Shown here piece by piece: positions 35,204-45,523 of a DNA stretch of 64,000 nucleotides. The notes below the pieces were generated by a model. The model was not told the origin of the DNA. It saw nothing but the letters and a program-made list of their open reading frames with translations, and did no database searches. The stretch spans positions 62,001-126,000 of the forward strand of contig BDSI01000197.1 of the NCBI GenBank assembly GCA_003117195.1, in the 5' to 3' direction. Both the position numbers and the translations under genes were made by a program. Position 1 is the first letter of the stretch. Each line of letters opens with the position of its first letter. The DNA comes from Eudorina sp. 2006-703-Eu-15. Its lineage: Eukaryota; Chlorophyta; Chlorophyceae; Chlamydomonadales; Volvocaceae.

Positions 35204-36851
35204 GCACGCAGCCGGCCAACTCGCCTGCATAGAAGCAGATGTTACCGATCGCCAGGCACGCCAGGAACGCGTACATGAAGGGCTCCGGGTAGCGCTCTGC
35301 AGCCGCAATGCGAACGGCAAGGGAAGTGGCCCACGGGGCGGTCACGACATCGCCATGCGTTCCTCAGGCGCTGCCCCCCCTGGAGGGCCCGGGGCTCCTT
35401 GGACGAGAAGCTGCCACAACCCGAAACCCTAGAGCGTCCCTCCCCTAGAGCAGGGCCCCTTCGCACCCTCGAGATGCAGCAACACGACGGGCCCACAATC
35501 GTCCCTCTGCTGCTGGCAGCTGGGACGTGCCGTACACAGGGCCCATTCAGCTCTGAATGCGTGTCACCCAGTGGGCGGAGTGCGATGCGATGCCGCGGGA
35601 CAGCTGACTGGCAGCCGGCCTGCTGGGGCGAGCAGGCGTGCGCCGGCCCACGGGTCACGCAGCAGGCCAGGACCGGCGCCCGACATGGGGTCCACAATGT
35701 CGGGCATATCGGTGACGGGCTCCGCGACCTCCCGATTGCGACTTTCCGTCACCGCGACTCCTGGCACGGTCGCTCAAAAGTATGCGGCGTGCCGTCCGCG
35801 TCCGAGGCGGCGCCGCCAACCACCCTCAGGCTCCGTAGGTCGCCTCTCCTCCATGTGCGCGGGAGGGCCTGGTGCCCAACACCCACCGGGTGATATTCCG
35901 GGCGGTACGCGCGGGCACCCAGGATGGTCCCGGCCCGGGACCGAGTCCTCCTCCCCGCGCCCATCGCTTGCTGGCGTCACCGTGCGCCCCTCTGCCTGGT
36001 CCTGTGCTGTTCTGTTCTGTCCTGTCCCGTTCTGTGCTGTCATGCTGTCGCCGCAGCAGCCGCACTGGCGGCGGCGCGGTTGGGACTGTCCGTCCGGGTT
36101 GCGGCGGAGGCAGGTGCGGCTGACGTCAGTCAGCACGCGCCCGCGAACGTCACGTCACGTGCGTGATGGATTGTACGGACGAGATCCGCGTCATTCGCTC
36201 GCGCACCCCCCGTGGTGGCGGCATTCGGTATAGCAGTACAGTCGTACGTCTTAAGCGCCTGTGCGACCTGACTGCCCTCCCATGACCCCTTCAATCAATC
36301 CGCTGGATCGCAACCCGGGGCTTACCCTCCATAACCACTGGGATGAAAAACCAGGCCACCTTGAGGAGCACAATTACGGACTGCGATAGAAAGTGGGCAA
36401 GGGGAGGGACGGGGCGGAAAGGGGGCTCGCAAGGGAAAAATTGGGCATGAGGGCCGCTGGCGGCGGGGAAGGGCTTCGACGTGGCTGGGGCAGAGGCAGG
36501 CGCACCTGCAGTTGGTGCAGGAAGTACGTCGCGGACATGTGGACGGCCATGCGCTTGTACCCTGCGTGGGCGGGAGGTGCCCAACAAATCTGATCGGAGG
36601 GTGGAGTCGCGCTGGCGCTTGCTCCATCGTGATGGCGTTATGGCCCGAGGGACAGCTGGCCGACCAGCAAACATCGTGCCATTCACTTACGGTCCTCAAC
36701 AATTTCTCGATATGACCAATCTGATCCATCCGTCCCTGCCTGCAGCGCCACAGCATCAGCATAGTCAAGCTACCAGGTCAGACGACTGACCAAACCCCCA
36801 CATCTGCGGTCCTAAGCAGTTTCAAGCAATTCTCACTGGTCTCGGCGGCAT
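32902..36851 (-). CDS. Small multi-pass membrane protein, unknown family, KKxx-type C-terminus
   Basis: Eight exons on the minus strand: 36851-36837, 36739-36691, 36561-36506, 36380-36326, 35296-35246, 34519-34446, 33847-33745, 33092-32902; 197 residues with consistent phases. I do not recognise the family. Hydrophobic segments lie at about 41-57 (SVIVLLKVAWFFIPVV), 64-76, 83-105 and 136-167 (VWLTVFTTAETLLDAAVGLA onward). Between the last two is a basic stretch, DPKTKQVARRMYKLLKDQ (112-129). The protein ends ALKKRK, with Lys at -3 and -4, which fits a dilysine ER-retrieval tail if the C-terminus is cytosolic; ER or early-Golgi residence is therefore an inference. The least certain boundary is the donor at 35246: the frame stays open and hydrophobic for another 12 residues, but only this GTAACA donor gives the phase the next exon needs. 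It is divergent from the PHR2-like gene across 270 bp. Confidence 0.7.
33457..33735. repeat. Polypyrimidine (CCCT)n tract
   Basis: About 280 bases almost wholly of CCTCCC-type units, inside the last intron of the membrane-protein gene. On the transcribed minus-strand product this is a GGGA-rich purine run. Confidence 0.95.
34940..35005 (+). repeat. Dispersed repeat with GT(A/G)AGTAT end, copy 1
   Basis: TTTGGTGAGTATGTCAGTCC, then GGGTTGGGCGGGTCC, then TTTCTCTAAACACAC. Related copies start near 35102 (+), 40003-40050 (minus) and 51685-51795 (minus). Confidence 0.6.
35141..35201. repeat. (CA)n microsatellite
   Basis: About 30 uninterrupted CA units in an intron of the membrane-protein gene. 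Confidence 0.98.
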
Positions 36852-37121
36852 GGCTTTGAATGAGTTGCGGTTGAAAGGTGAACGAGTCCGTATGTATGTG
36901 CGAAATAGCACAAGACAGGTCGATCAGGATGTTTGCAACCCAATTGTGCAAGCTGATAAACTAATTAATAGGCGAACAACGTAAAGTGTGAAGATGCTCG
37001 TGGAATTTTCTCACGGTTAGTGATAACCGAAAGGTGGTTGTGGTACGTCCAACGAACGCAGCCAGCAGGAAATTACGAAGCCAAGACGCTCCGGCCAGAG
37101 TTGCTGATATAGAAAGTCATA
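36852..37121. promoter_or_regulatory. Candidate bidirectional promoter region
   Basis: The 270 bases between the divergent ATG codons of the membrane-protein gene (36851, minus) and the PHR2-like gene (37122, plus) are AT-richer than the neighbouring exons. They must carry both 5' leaders and at least the core promoters. I see AT-rich stretches (ACTAATTAATAGG near 36960) but no element I can name with confidence. Confidence 0.45.
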
Positions 37122-40100
37122 ATGGATACCCACGGAGGTGGTAGCCCGCTCCCCGTTGCGGCTCTGTCGCTCCACGCATTCGCACCCAACAGCGTGTGCG
37201 TGAAGCACTCCGCGAGGCCTTCAAAAGGTGAGCATGTAGTAAATACGACATGGCCTCACTCGCCTCTCAATCCCGCAAGCTTTGCTCGAGGCCACGAGAG
37301 AATTTCTCACGAGAGCCCTACTCGGCCGCTCCCCTCTTCCGTTTCGCTGATGGTTGACTGCCTTCTCAACAACCAACAGCTGCCGGTCCCAGCCCAGTAA
37401 TTGGAGCCCGCGATGGCGTTCGCAGCTACCCCATCGACGCCAAGCTGGCCACCGACGTGCCCGCAGCAGCCGCAGGCGAGCCCCGGACGCAGCGCCAGCC
37501 CAACGCCCTGACGCGCCTGATCGTGGCCATCCCGGGCGCTCTGAGCCGCATGGTCAACAGCCCTCCATCTCGGGTAGGTGGCCTGCCTCCGCCTCCGCCT
37601 CCGCTGCTGCCACGCTCAACCCTAAAACAACCTTGTACAGGAAACTCTCTCGGCTGCGGCTTTTTGGGGCGGGGGAGACTCTGCCTCGCCCCATCTCGCC
37701 CCTGCCTCGAGCGTTTCCTCGGACGAACACACCCCCACGCAGCCAGCTTGGTGCCCCCGAGGCATGTGGGGGACCTGACACTGACACTGCGTCTTACAGC
37801 GCGTCGAGTGCTGCCGTTGCTGCTTTCCGCCTCCCTTTCGCCAACGTCGCTCTCCCCCCCAGGTGTCCTTCACCGGCCCAGCCCGGCTGTCCGACATGCG
37901 GGTCTTCCCCTCCGTGGTGGGTCGGGCGGGGGCGGGGGCGGGGGCGGTGGAAACGGGACAACCAGTCCAGAACGGGTCGGGCGGTGGCGGTGGCGGTGGC
38001 GGGATGCCCCTCTTGGGGGCCCCTCTGGAGGGGCCGCTGGAGGGGTGATGGCGATGGCCTTGGTAGGTCGGCTGGGATATGTGTCGTCGGGGAGCTGTCA
38101 CGACGCGGTACCGCAGGATACGGTGTCGTGCGATGCGGTACGGGATGGTGCGGTACGGTACCGGGAACGGGAACGAGCAAGAAGATGCACCGCAAAGAGA
38201 CCCCCTTCTGAAGGAAGCGAACTTTTAAGTAACCCGAGCGTGCTTTACGAGGGTGATGTGTGGTTACAGAGCACGTGGGGAGTGGGGCGTACGGCATGTG
38301 GGGGGTGCGGCACCTGCGGAGTCCCCACCACCCGGCACGGACGTCGGCAGTGGTGATCAGCAGTGGTCAGCTTTCCGCTCCGCTCCTCCGCGTCCCTCAT
38401 CCTCCCGCGGCTCCTTCCGGAACCCCGCAGGTGCCCAAACGCGCCTCTCCGGGCGGCGGCGCGCTGCCGGCCGGCGGCGCCGCCCGCAAGCCCGCCGTCG
38501 TGTGGTTCCGCAACGACCTGCGGCTGCACGACAACCCCTCCCTGGACCGGGCCTGTCGCGAGGGTACCTCCGTACTGCCCGTGTACGTCTTCGACCCGCG
38601 AGACTACGGCAAGGTACGTCATGCGCGGGCAGCCTCGCCGACGGCTTCTGCCACCCCCTCCGGACGCGGCCCCCCGGGCCCCCCACACACACATACACAG
38701 CACACTACTGCGCGCCACTCGGTCCCTCGCATGTCACGCACTCCTGTTCTGCCTGCTTTAATAACACACATACACAGCACACATATATGCGAACAACCTC
38801 CACCATGTCATGTCCTGCCTTGGGGCAGTCCCATGGCCCAGTCTCCACGCAATGTCTCCAGCTGCTGCTGCTCCCCCTCATTTGGCACCACTCGATATCG
38901 TCTGAAACCCCACTTCTTATTCTAGGGGAGTAGGGGTTTTGCTTTGTCTCCCTCGCCACCACCACACCTCGTTGACCCGTCAAAACGCCCTCGAAACCCC
39001 ATTTGGACGGGATCCCTACCTGCGACCCCCCAAACGCCCAACTGCCAACCGCCAACCGCCAGGCGCCCAACGGCTTCGCCCGCACCGGCTCCGCCCGCGC
39101 CCAGTTCATCCTGGACGCCGTGTCCGACCTGCGCACCCGGCTGCGGGCCGCCGGCAGCGACCTGCTGGTGCGGGTGGGGCGGCCAGAGGACGTGGTTTCG
39201 GAGCTGGCGGCCAGCGTGGGCGCGGGGGCGGTGTATTGCCAGGCTGAGGTGACGGAGGAGGAGGCGGCCGTGGAGGGCCGGGTGCGGGCCACCCTGGAGC
39301 GAGATGGCTGCGAGCTGCGGACCCAGTGGGGCGGCACGTTGTACCACGTGGAGGATCTGCCGTTCAAGTGGGTTTGGACGAGCCAGAGGGAGGGGGAGAG
39401 AGAGGGGGTTTGGACGAGCCAGAGGGAGGGGGAGAGAGAGGGGGAGAGTGCCGTGCGGCTCTTCGTGCCGCTGTCCCTGAAACCCTGAACCGTTGAACCC
39501 CGTGCTGCCGGCCTGCTCCTGTGCCGGTGGATGAAAGACCAGTCCAGGGGGCCACGGCACTCACCACCCCGACCCCACCAATGTGCGAATCAAACAGGAG
39601 CAGCGCCCCAACCCCAGTCATCCATACATGCACACGGTTATTTTTGCTTAAGAAACGCAGCTGTGCGCATGCGTGTGTGTGCACAGGATGCCCGCATTTG
39701 CCGCTGCCAACTGTTATCGCCGCCGCGCATGCCCTTCCCTCCCCTCTCCCTCCCCTCCCCGCCCCGCCCCGCCCCGGCCCCCCTTCTCAGGCTGTCCGCC
39801 ATGCCCACCAGCTACGCCGACTTCCGCGCCCGCGTGGCGGGTCTGTCGGTGCGGCCGCTGGTGGCCTCCGAGAGGGGCATCAAGGGGCTGCCGCAGGGGG
39901 TCAGGTGGGGCCGCGGCAGCAGACCGGAGTGCAAAACCCACATCATATAACATATATTTATGTATGAATTTAGCGAGGTTCCCGCCAGGACAACATGTGT
40001 GTTTAGAGAAGAGACCCGCCCGACCCAAAGCAAGCACCAATATACTTACATGTGTGTAGTTGTGTGTAGTTGTAGTTGTGTGTGCCGTACCGAGTACGGG

Positions 40101-41721
40101 TCCGTGCGCACGTCACCTCGGGCTGTCTCCTCCTCCTTTCCTCCTGTGCCTCACGTCGCATGATGTGTCACTCCTGTTTCCCCCACCCGCCCACCCGCCC
40201 GGGTCACCGATGTGCGCGTGCGACAGCCTGGAGGCGGGTGAGCTGCCCTCCCTGCAGCGGCTGGGCGTCTCCGCACCGCGCCCGGCGGCGGCGGCCGGTG
40301 CCACAGCCGCCGGGGGCTTCGGCGCGGCGCCGGTGTCCCTGTCCCTCGCCGCTGCCACCCAGGGGCTCAAGGGCGGTGAGACGGAGGCGCTGAAGCACCT
40401 CAAGGCCTTCATGGACGAGGTGGGGCGGGCGGGCGCTGCTGTGGCGGTTGGTCGTTGGTAGTCGTTGGTAGTTGGACAGTGAAGAGCTCTGAAGGCCTGA
40501 AGTCTGGACGCAGGAGAGCTGCCCGCGCGCATGTGTAGCGGTTGGTAATTGCTTACCGTACTAGGAGCAGCTGGGGGGGGGGGTGGCGGGCGTGAGGCCC
40601 CGACATGGTCCAGGTGGGGGGTTGCGACTTGGAGTGCCGGGCCGGTGATACCGTTTGCCGTTGGTGGTTGTCCGGAGGCGCTCCGCTACGGCGGCCGCCG
40701 CAGTCGTGCCTGGCCTCTGACGAAAAGGCGTCAGATCCGGACGGGGGCGCGGAAGGAACGAACGGGGAGGGAAGTCCGCTGCTCGTGGTTATGGCGACCA
40801 TTGGCACGTTTGGCACGTTGTTCCCCTTGCATGGCCGGGTCGTGTGTCGTTTTTCCTTTTCTGTCCTTCAAAAATGCCCAAGCATGCGTTTTGCATCGGG
40901 CCCGCCCGGGGATGCCGTTCCTGCCTCCCCGCAGCTCAAATCGGCGATGTCCAAGCAGCAGCAGCAGCCGCGGCAAGGCCGGGGCGCCGCCGCCGCCACA
41001 GCCGGGGCGCCCACCGCCTCCGGCCCCGGCTCGCGGTCCGACTCCTTCTCCTGCCGCATCTCCCCCTGGCTGGCCCTGGGCTGCCTGTCACCCCGCCGGA
41101 TGTACCTGGAGATGAAGCAGCACCTGCCGCAGCAGCAGTCCCTGCAGCCGCAGCCGCAGCAGCCGCAGCAACGGGCCGGCGACGCAGCGGCTGCACCGGC
41201 AGCGACGGCTGGCCCGGCCAACTGGCTGGTGTTCGAGCTGCTGTGGCGGGACTTCTTCAGGTGCGGGATTCCTGGGCTCAGTCAAGGGGGGATATAGGAA
41301 TTGGTAGACATATAGGGGGGTTGAGCTGACAAAGGTGAGAGGTGGGGCGCCCGACCGGGTCTGTGTCTGCACGCGTAAGTGTGTCTGCAACAGCACCCCC
41401 TCGTACGGTAGTGTGTATTGCCTTGAGGGCCTTCGTGTATATCTGGGCGATGCGGGACAACGCCCCGGCCGATTGCCAATGCCGACACGTGTGATGAGAC
41501 CGCTCGGCCACTCGGTGCGGTCCTCACCGCCCGTGCGCACGCATGTGTGTATGCATGCGTGCAGGTTCGTGAGCCAGAAGTACGCCGCCAAGCCGCGGAA
41601 GGCGCCCACGGCCGCGGGAGCCGCGGCGGCGGCCGCCGCTGTCCCCCGCGTGGTGGTCCGCTCCGCGACCGCTTCCGCGGCGGTGCCGGCAGCCCCGGCG
41701 CTTGCGCTTGCGGCGGCTTGA
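37122..41721 (+). CDS. PHR2: PHR2-like truncated photolyase/cryptochrome (PPL family)
   Basis: Nine exons: 37122-37227, 37380-37573, 37863-37916, 38431-38613, 39063-39367, 39791-39904, 40227-40419, 40935-41260, 41565-41721; 543 residues, all phases consistent. Residues 1-118 are a presequence-like region without a known domain. The photolyase alpha/beta domain begins at about 139 (PAVVWFRNDLRLHDN) and runs through VLPVYVFDPRDYG and GRPEDVVSELA to TLYHVEDLPF. A Gln/Ala-rich insert interrupts the helical part around ISPWLALGCLSPRRMY and FELLWRDFFRFVSQKY. The protein then ends in an Ala-rich tail, so most of the FAD-binding helical domain of DASH cryptochromes is absent. This is the architecture of plant PHR2/plant photolyase-like proteins, whose activity is unclear. 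A plastid location is possible but not shown by the sequence. Confidence 0.85.
38703..38770 (-). repeat. Dispersed intronic repeat (GCAGGCAGAACAGGAG family), copy 2
   Basis: On the minus strand it reads GTGTTATTAAAGCAGGCAGA then ACAGGAGTGCGTGACATGCG, nearly identical to the VARS intron 14 copy. It lies in PHR2 intron 4. Confidence 0.8.
40003..40050 (-). repeat. Dispersed repeat with GTAAGTAT end, copy in PHR2 intron 6
   Basis: On the minus strand it reads GTAAGTATATTGGTGCTTGC, then TTTGGGTCGGGCGGGTCTCT, then TCTCTAAACACAC. Its first eight bases are a perfect 5' splice-site consensus, in antisense to the host gene. Confidence 0.65.
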
Positions 41722-41850
41722 AGCTGTACCGGGGCCTGGCCTCACCCGGCAGGGCTCACCCGGCAGGGGAAACGGCCCGCTGGATGCGGTGGACCTGTGT
41801 GATCTGGGGCTGGGGCTGGGGTGTGGACTACCTCGTGGGGCCACCCCCGC

Positions 41851-41920
41851 GGGTAGGGGTACGGGGTAGGGGTACGGGGTAGGGGTACGGGGTAGGGGTA
41901 CGGGGTAGGGGTACGGGGTA
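41851..41920 (+). repeat. G-rich 13-bp tandem repeat
   Basis: About five copies of TAGGGGTACGGGG shortly after the PHR2 stop, probably in its 3' untranslated region. Four-G runs give quadruplex potential. It resembles but is not a telomere repeat. Confidence 0.85.
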
Positions 41921-41921
41921 A

Positions 41922-42720
41922 GGGGTGGGCCGGTGGTATGGAGGGACGTCTTCACGTCGGCGGGCTAGCGGGACACAGCCTACGTTGGTGTCAAAGATCA
42001 AAAGCGGTGGGTGCGTTCCTGATTACGCGGCGGAGGGCAAGCCGCCCAAACGCGCGGGGTTCCAAACCGAAGCGCAATTGTGGGGGGTCTGGGTGCAGGC
42101 CATCTTGTGCAGGAGAGGCGGCGGAGGGCGCAGTCCGTTCGCTCACCCAAACACGGGCCCTACCCAGCCTCTGGATATCCGGGATAGGGTTGGAGCAATG
42201 GTCCTTGTGATAGCTAGGAGGCGCTTGCCTGTACATGCACATGTTGGGCGTCGTGATGGACCGCGCGCTATAGGGTCAACTTCGGTGCAGCTGTCATGGA
42301 GGGAGATTTCGTTCGATCGGATAGATATGGTGGCGTTATATTCCCTTGCTTGTGGTGGCTTCGAAGGCGGGGACCGGAGGTCGTTGTGCCAGTTGGTGGT
42401 CGGGCGGCATGGCTGTAGCGGTCCCAGCCCAGGGACGACCTGCGGTGGGGTGGGTGGGTGTCTGGACGGCGATGTGCCGGGTCACAGCTTGGCCGGCAGG
42501 CACAGCCTACAGAGCAGGGGGCAGGCGGGATTCTTGGGGGTTGAAGCGAAAGCAAAGGGACAGTTTGGGGGCCACATCAGATGCCCTGAATGCGGGACGG
42601 AGATGGCCCACGGCAGTTGGCAGCTGTAGCGTGGTGTCTCACGCTGGCCCGCGTTCTAAGTCCTGTCGGTCGTACTGGGTCTATGGACCTCCCCCATCCC
42701 CGGCAGTTGTTGACGCGCTA
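41922..42720. other. Intergenic region after PHR2, no supported gene
   Basis: Frames over 80 codons exist on both strands, but none carries a family motif or consistent splice structure. The 3' end of the PHR2 transcript should lie here; no TGTAA motif was found near the stop. Confidence 0.4.
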
Positions 42721-42895
42721 GTTCCTCGTCCTCCTCGAGCAACGTGGAGCCGCTGATGGTGTTGAGCGGGCACAGCGACACCCGCGCGAGGCGGCTCTGG
42801 CGCTGGGGCTGGTCAGCGGAGAGGAGTTCGACCGACTGGTCCAGCCCACCCGTGATAGTCTTAAGCAACGGCCCTGGGGTGACGCCCGGGGCTGA
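42721..42895 (+). pseudogene. Fumarase/aspartase C-terminal remnant
   Basis: One frame reads GAADGVERAQRHP, then REAALALGLVSGEEFDRLVQ, followed by P, a short unrelated tail and TGA at 42893-42895. This matches the last ~40 residues of class II fumarases, where the chain runs KAAEIAKxAH then AALALGxLSExEFDxWVRPE. In-frame TAG lies just upstream (42718-42720), and the preceding residues do not fit the rest of fumarase. I find no upstream exon with the family signature (SSxMPxKxN). It is most simply a fragment moved or left behind by rearrangement. It could also be the last exon of a gene whose other exons I failed to see. Confidence 0.4.
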
Positions 42896-43620
42896 GATGA
42901 CGTTGCACCTTTGTCCGAAGCGGTGCCTCGGCGCACCAGATCACCGAGGTCCTGAGACCTCCACCTTTCAACCACCGCCGCGGGGAGCTTGCACCTGGCT
43001 TGCAAACGGCGCCGCAAATGGAAGAGGCTGTCGCCAACTTAAGCTCATGCGGCTGTTCAAGGAAACGAAGTTGGTGGGCTTGACATAGCACAGCACGGCA
43101 TGTGGCGGACATGCCGAGGCGGCCATGCGCTGCACACGTAGGGCACCAGGTTAGTCATGCAGGCCAGTACCGTATAACGGCAGCCAACGATAAGTTGGTA
43201 CAGGTGCTTGGCATAGTTTTTCCAGGTTCCGCTTTGATGCACCGTGAGGTGAGTTGGGGTCTTCCCGTACGAAACGACAACCCAGCCAACCAACGCGAAG
43301 CCGTCCGGTGCTCCAGTCGCCGATGCCAAGGTGAGCGACGTTGTGCGTAGTCACATAAGGCGTGCTTATAGCTTCAGAATGGCAGCCATCAACTTGTGCA
43401 CACCAGCAGACTTGAAAGTTGAGAATCATAAAGTCGGTTGGATGGCCGTTAGGTTGCCGTAATGCATCAACGATAACCGTCGGGAGGATTCGCGGACTCG
43501 CTGTGCGCTGCCCGTCATTCAAAATTGTTCCACATGCGCTGGAAGCTGCGCATTTGATTTAGCCTCAAGATTGTGCTGCTTTCTGCTGGTGTGCAACTCG
43601 CTCTTCCGGGACTTTAGAAA
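42896..43620. other. Intergenic region upstream of TOM20
   Basis: No supported gene. Two overlapping minus-strand frames at about 43057-43522 are protein-like in composition but unrecognised. The last 300 bases are AT-richer and should contain the TOM20 promoter. Confidence 0.4.
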
Positions 43621-45523
43621 ATGTCGATGTTTGGCGATGATCCAGAAAGGTGCGTGATAATATGAAACTTATATAAAAACTGAACACCGGACCCGAAGCG
43701 GGCGTCAGCAACGCAACCATGCACCGATTTACAGGGAGCAGTTCTTCGAGATTGCGCGGCAGCAGGCTCAGCGGGAGTTCGAAGCCGATAACTCAAATGT
43801 TCAGGTGATTTCCGTGGAATGCGTCCAGAATCAATTTGCATTGTTCCTCAAATAACAATGTTGGCGGCCGCAGGCGCTGGTGCGCTGGGGAGGCGCGCTG
43901 CTAGAGCTTGCTCACTACAAGCAAGGGGATGAGTCCGCTGACACCATCAAGGAGGTGAGGAACAGTTCTTGTTCCTGCGGCAGTTAAGACGTCATGGGTC
44001 GCGGATCTCGATACTCGGTGTTTGCCCTTCCGCCTGGCAGGCTATCGCCAAGCTTCAGGACGCGATATCGCGTGACAGCGACCGCACGGATGCTTACTGG
44101 TGCTTGGGAAATGCGTATACTTCTCTGGTATGTGCCCGGTCCTTGGGTCGTGTGGTGGGGACCTTGATCTGGGTTTCAAGGCTGCCGCCCGCCTCGACCG
44201 GACCTGTTCCCGTTTGTGCTTCCTGAAATGGCTGTCGGCAATCGGTGAATGCTTTGGTGCTACCGGTTGTCATTTGATGGGGTAGAGCCATGGCGCGTTG
44301 TCAGTACAGACTGACGGATGTGAGGGCGCGCCGGGCGACGTATGCTGACCGCAGCCAATCACTCACTCAACCTCGTGGATCCGCTCGTGTACGTAAGTTT
44401 TTCTCTTCCCGCCACCTGCAAACGACTGAGTTCCGGTACCCACCAGGGGTTTACTCGGCATCCAAAGCACTGACGCACGGCTGTTCCAAATTTGCTTGCG
44501 GTTTGACATTGCTCGCAGGGCTTCCTCTGCCCTGATAAAGCCAAGGCCATGCAGAACTTCAAGGAGGCCTCCAAAGCCTTCAAGCACTGTTACGACAAGG
44601 TGCGAGGGGACTCCGCGGTGGCGCGGACACACGCGCCCGGGGCCCTGGGGTACCGTAGGGACTGGGTTCGGGGTCCCTACAGGCATGGACTGGGCCCAAG
44701 GGACCCAGCTGCCGCTGAAGGCTCATGTGCTGGAAGGCACCGGCACTGCCCGCCCTTCCGTTCTGAGCTGCCCACCGGCTGTTGTGGGGTACCTTGCACC
44801 AGATAGCGAGGTCTGGGTTCGGGGCCCTTGCGCATACGGCTGACCTCGATGCAGCGTCATGCCGCGTCGCCGGACCCCGGAACTGCCCGACCGAGACATA
44901 ACCTGCCCGGCCCCGCTTCACATCTGGGGCCAACCTGCAGGAGCCCTCAAACGAGACTTACAAGAAGGCGCTGGAGATGTGTGAGAAGGTGGGTGGTCGA
45001 CCTTCGTGGGTGGGTGGGCGGGTGGATGGGTGGGTGGGCACGGAGTGGACTGGTCGACTTGGTAAGCGCTGGTTGGTGAAATCGGGTGAAAGGAAGAATG
45101 GGCAGCTAGGTTCCGCAACTCCGCATTCGTGACTTCCTTCTTTGGGAGGACACACACACACACACGGCTCAGCTTTTCTCCTTGATAACACACACGGCCT
45201 CTTCTCTAAACACACACATGGCCTCCTGTCCACTCGGCCTTGCACGTGACGGAACTCCGCTCGGCTCGCTGTCCACCGTTTCGCGCCCCGATCAGGCCCC
45301 GGACTACTATGACGAGATCCAAAGCCATATAGCCCAGAGCGGTGAGGCCGGCGGGGGCGGCGGCGCCTCGAAGAAGGGCAGCGCCGCCACCTCGAGCGTG
45401 CCCGAGTGGGTTTGGGACATGGGCGGCTGGGTGCTGCTCGCGGCGGCCGTGACGGGCGCATTGTACATCGCCAAGGCGACGGCGCCGAAGGCGGTTGCGG
45501 CCGCGGCTGGGGCCTCCACGTGA
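43621..45523 (+). CDS. TOM20: Mitochondrial import receptor TOM20, plant type
   Basis: Receptor subunit of the outer-membrane TOM complex; it binds presequences in the cytosol and passes precursors to the import channel. Seven exons: 43621-43649, 43735-43804, 43874-43954, 44041-44127, 44519-44599, 44941-44988, 45296-45523; 207 residues. It starts MSMFGDDPER, then the plant-type TPR-like helices: REQFFEIARQQAQREFEAD, NVQALVRWGGALLELAHYKQ, AIAKLQDAISRDSDRTDAYW with CLGNAYTSL, and KAMQNFKEASKAFKHCYDK with EPSNETYKKALEMCEK. A Gly-rich linker (about 148-160) leads to PEWVWDMGGWVLLAAAVTGA (168-187), the tail anchor. Animal and fungal TOM20 are anchored at the N-terminus, so this C-terminal anchor marks the plant/green-algal type. 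Length is normal for the family. Intron 6 carries (GTGG)n and CA-rich repeats. Confidence 0.95.
45157..45220 (-). repeat. Two dispersed (CA)n-linked repeats in TOM20 intron 6
   Basis: ACACACGGCTCAGCTTTTCT (45160s) and GGCCTCTTCTCTAAACACAC (45195-45215) are copies of the two repeat families described near 47601 and 40003. Confidence 0.6.

Noticed and set aside
35210..35245. Extension of the membrane-protein exon through the NICFYAGELAG codons
   Set aside because: Hydrophobic and open, but ends at a phase-0 donor that would create a stop in the next exon; kept only as a noted alternative.
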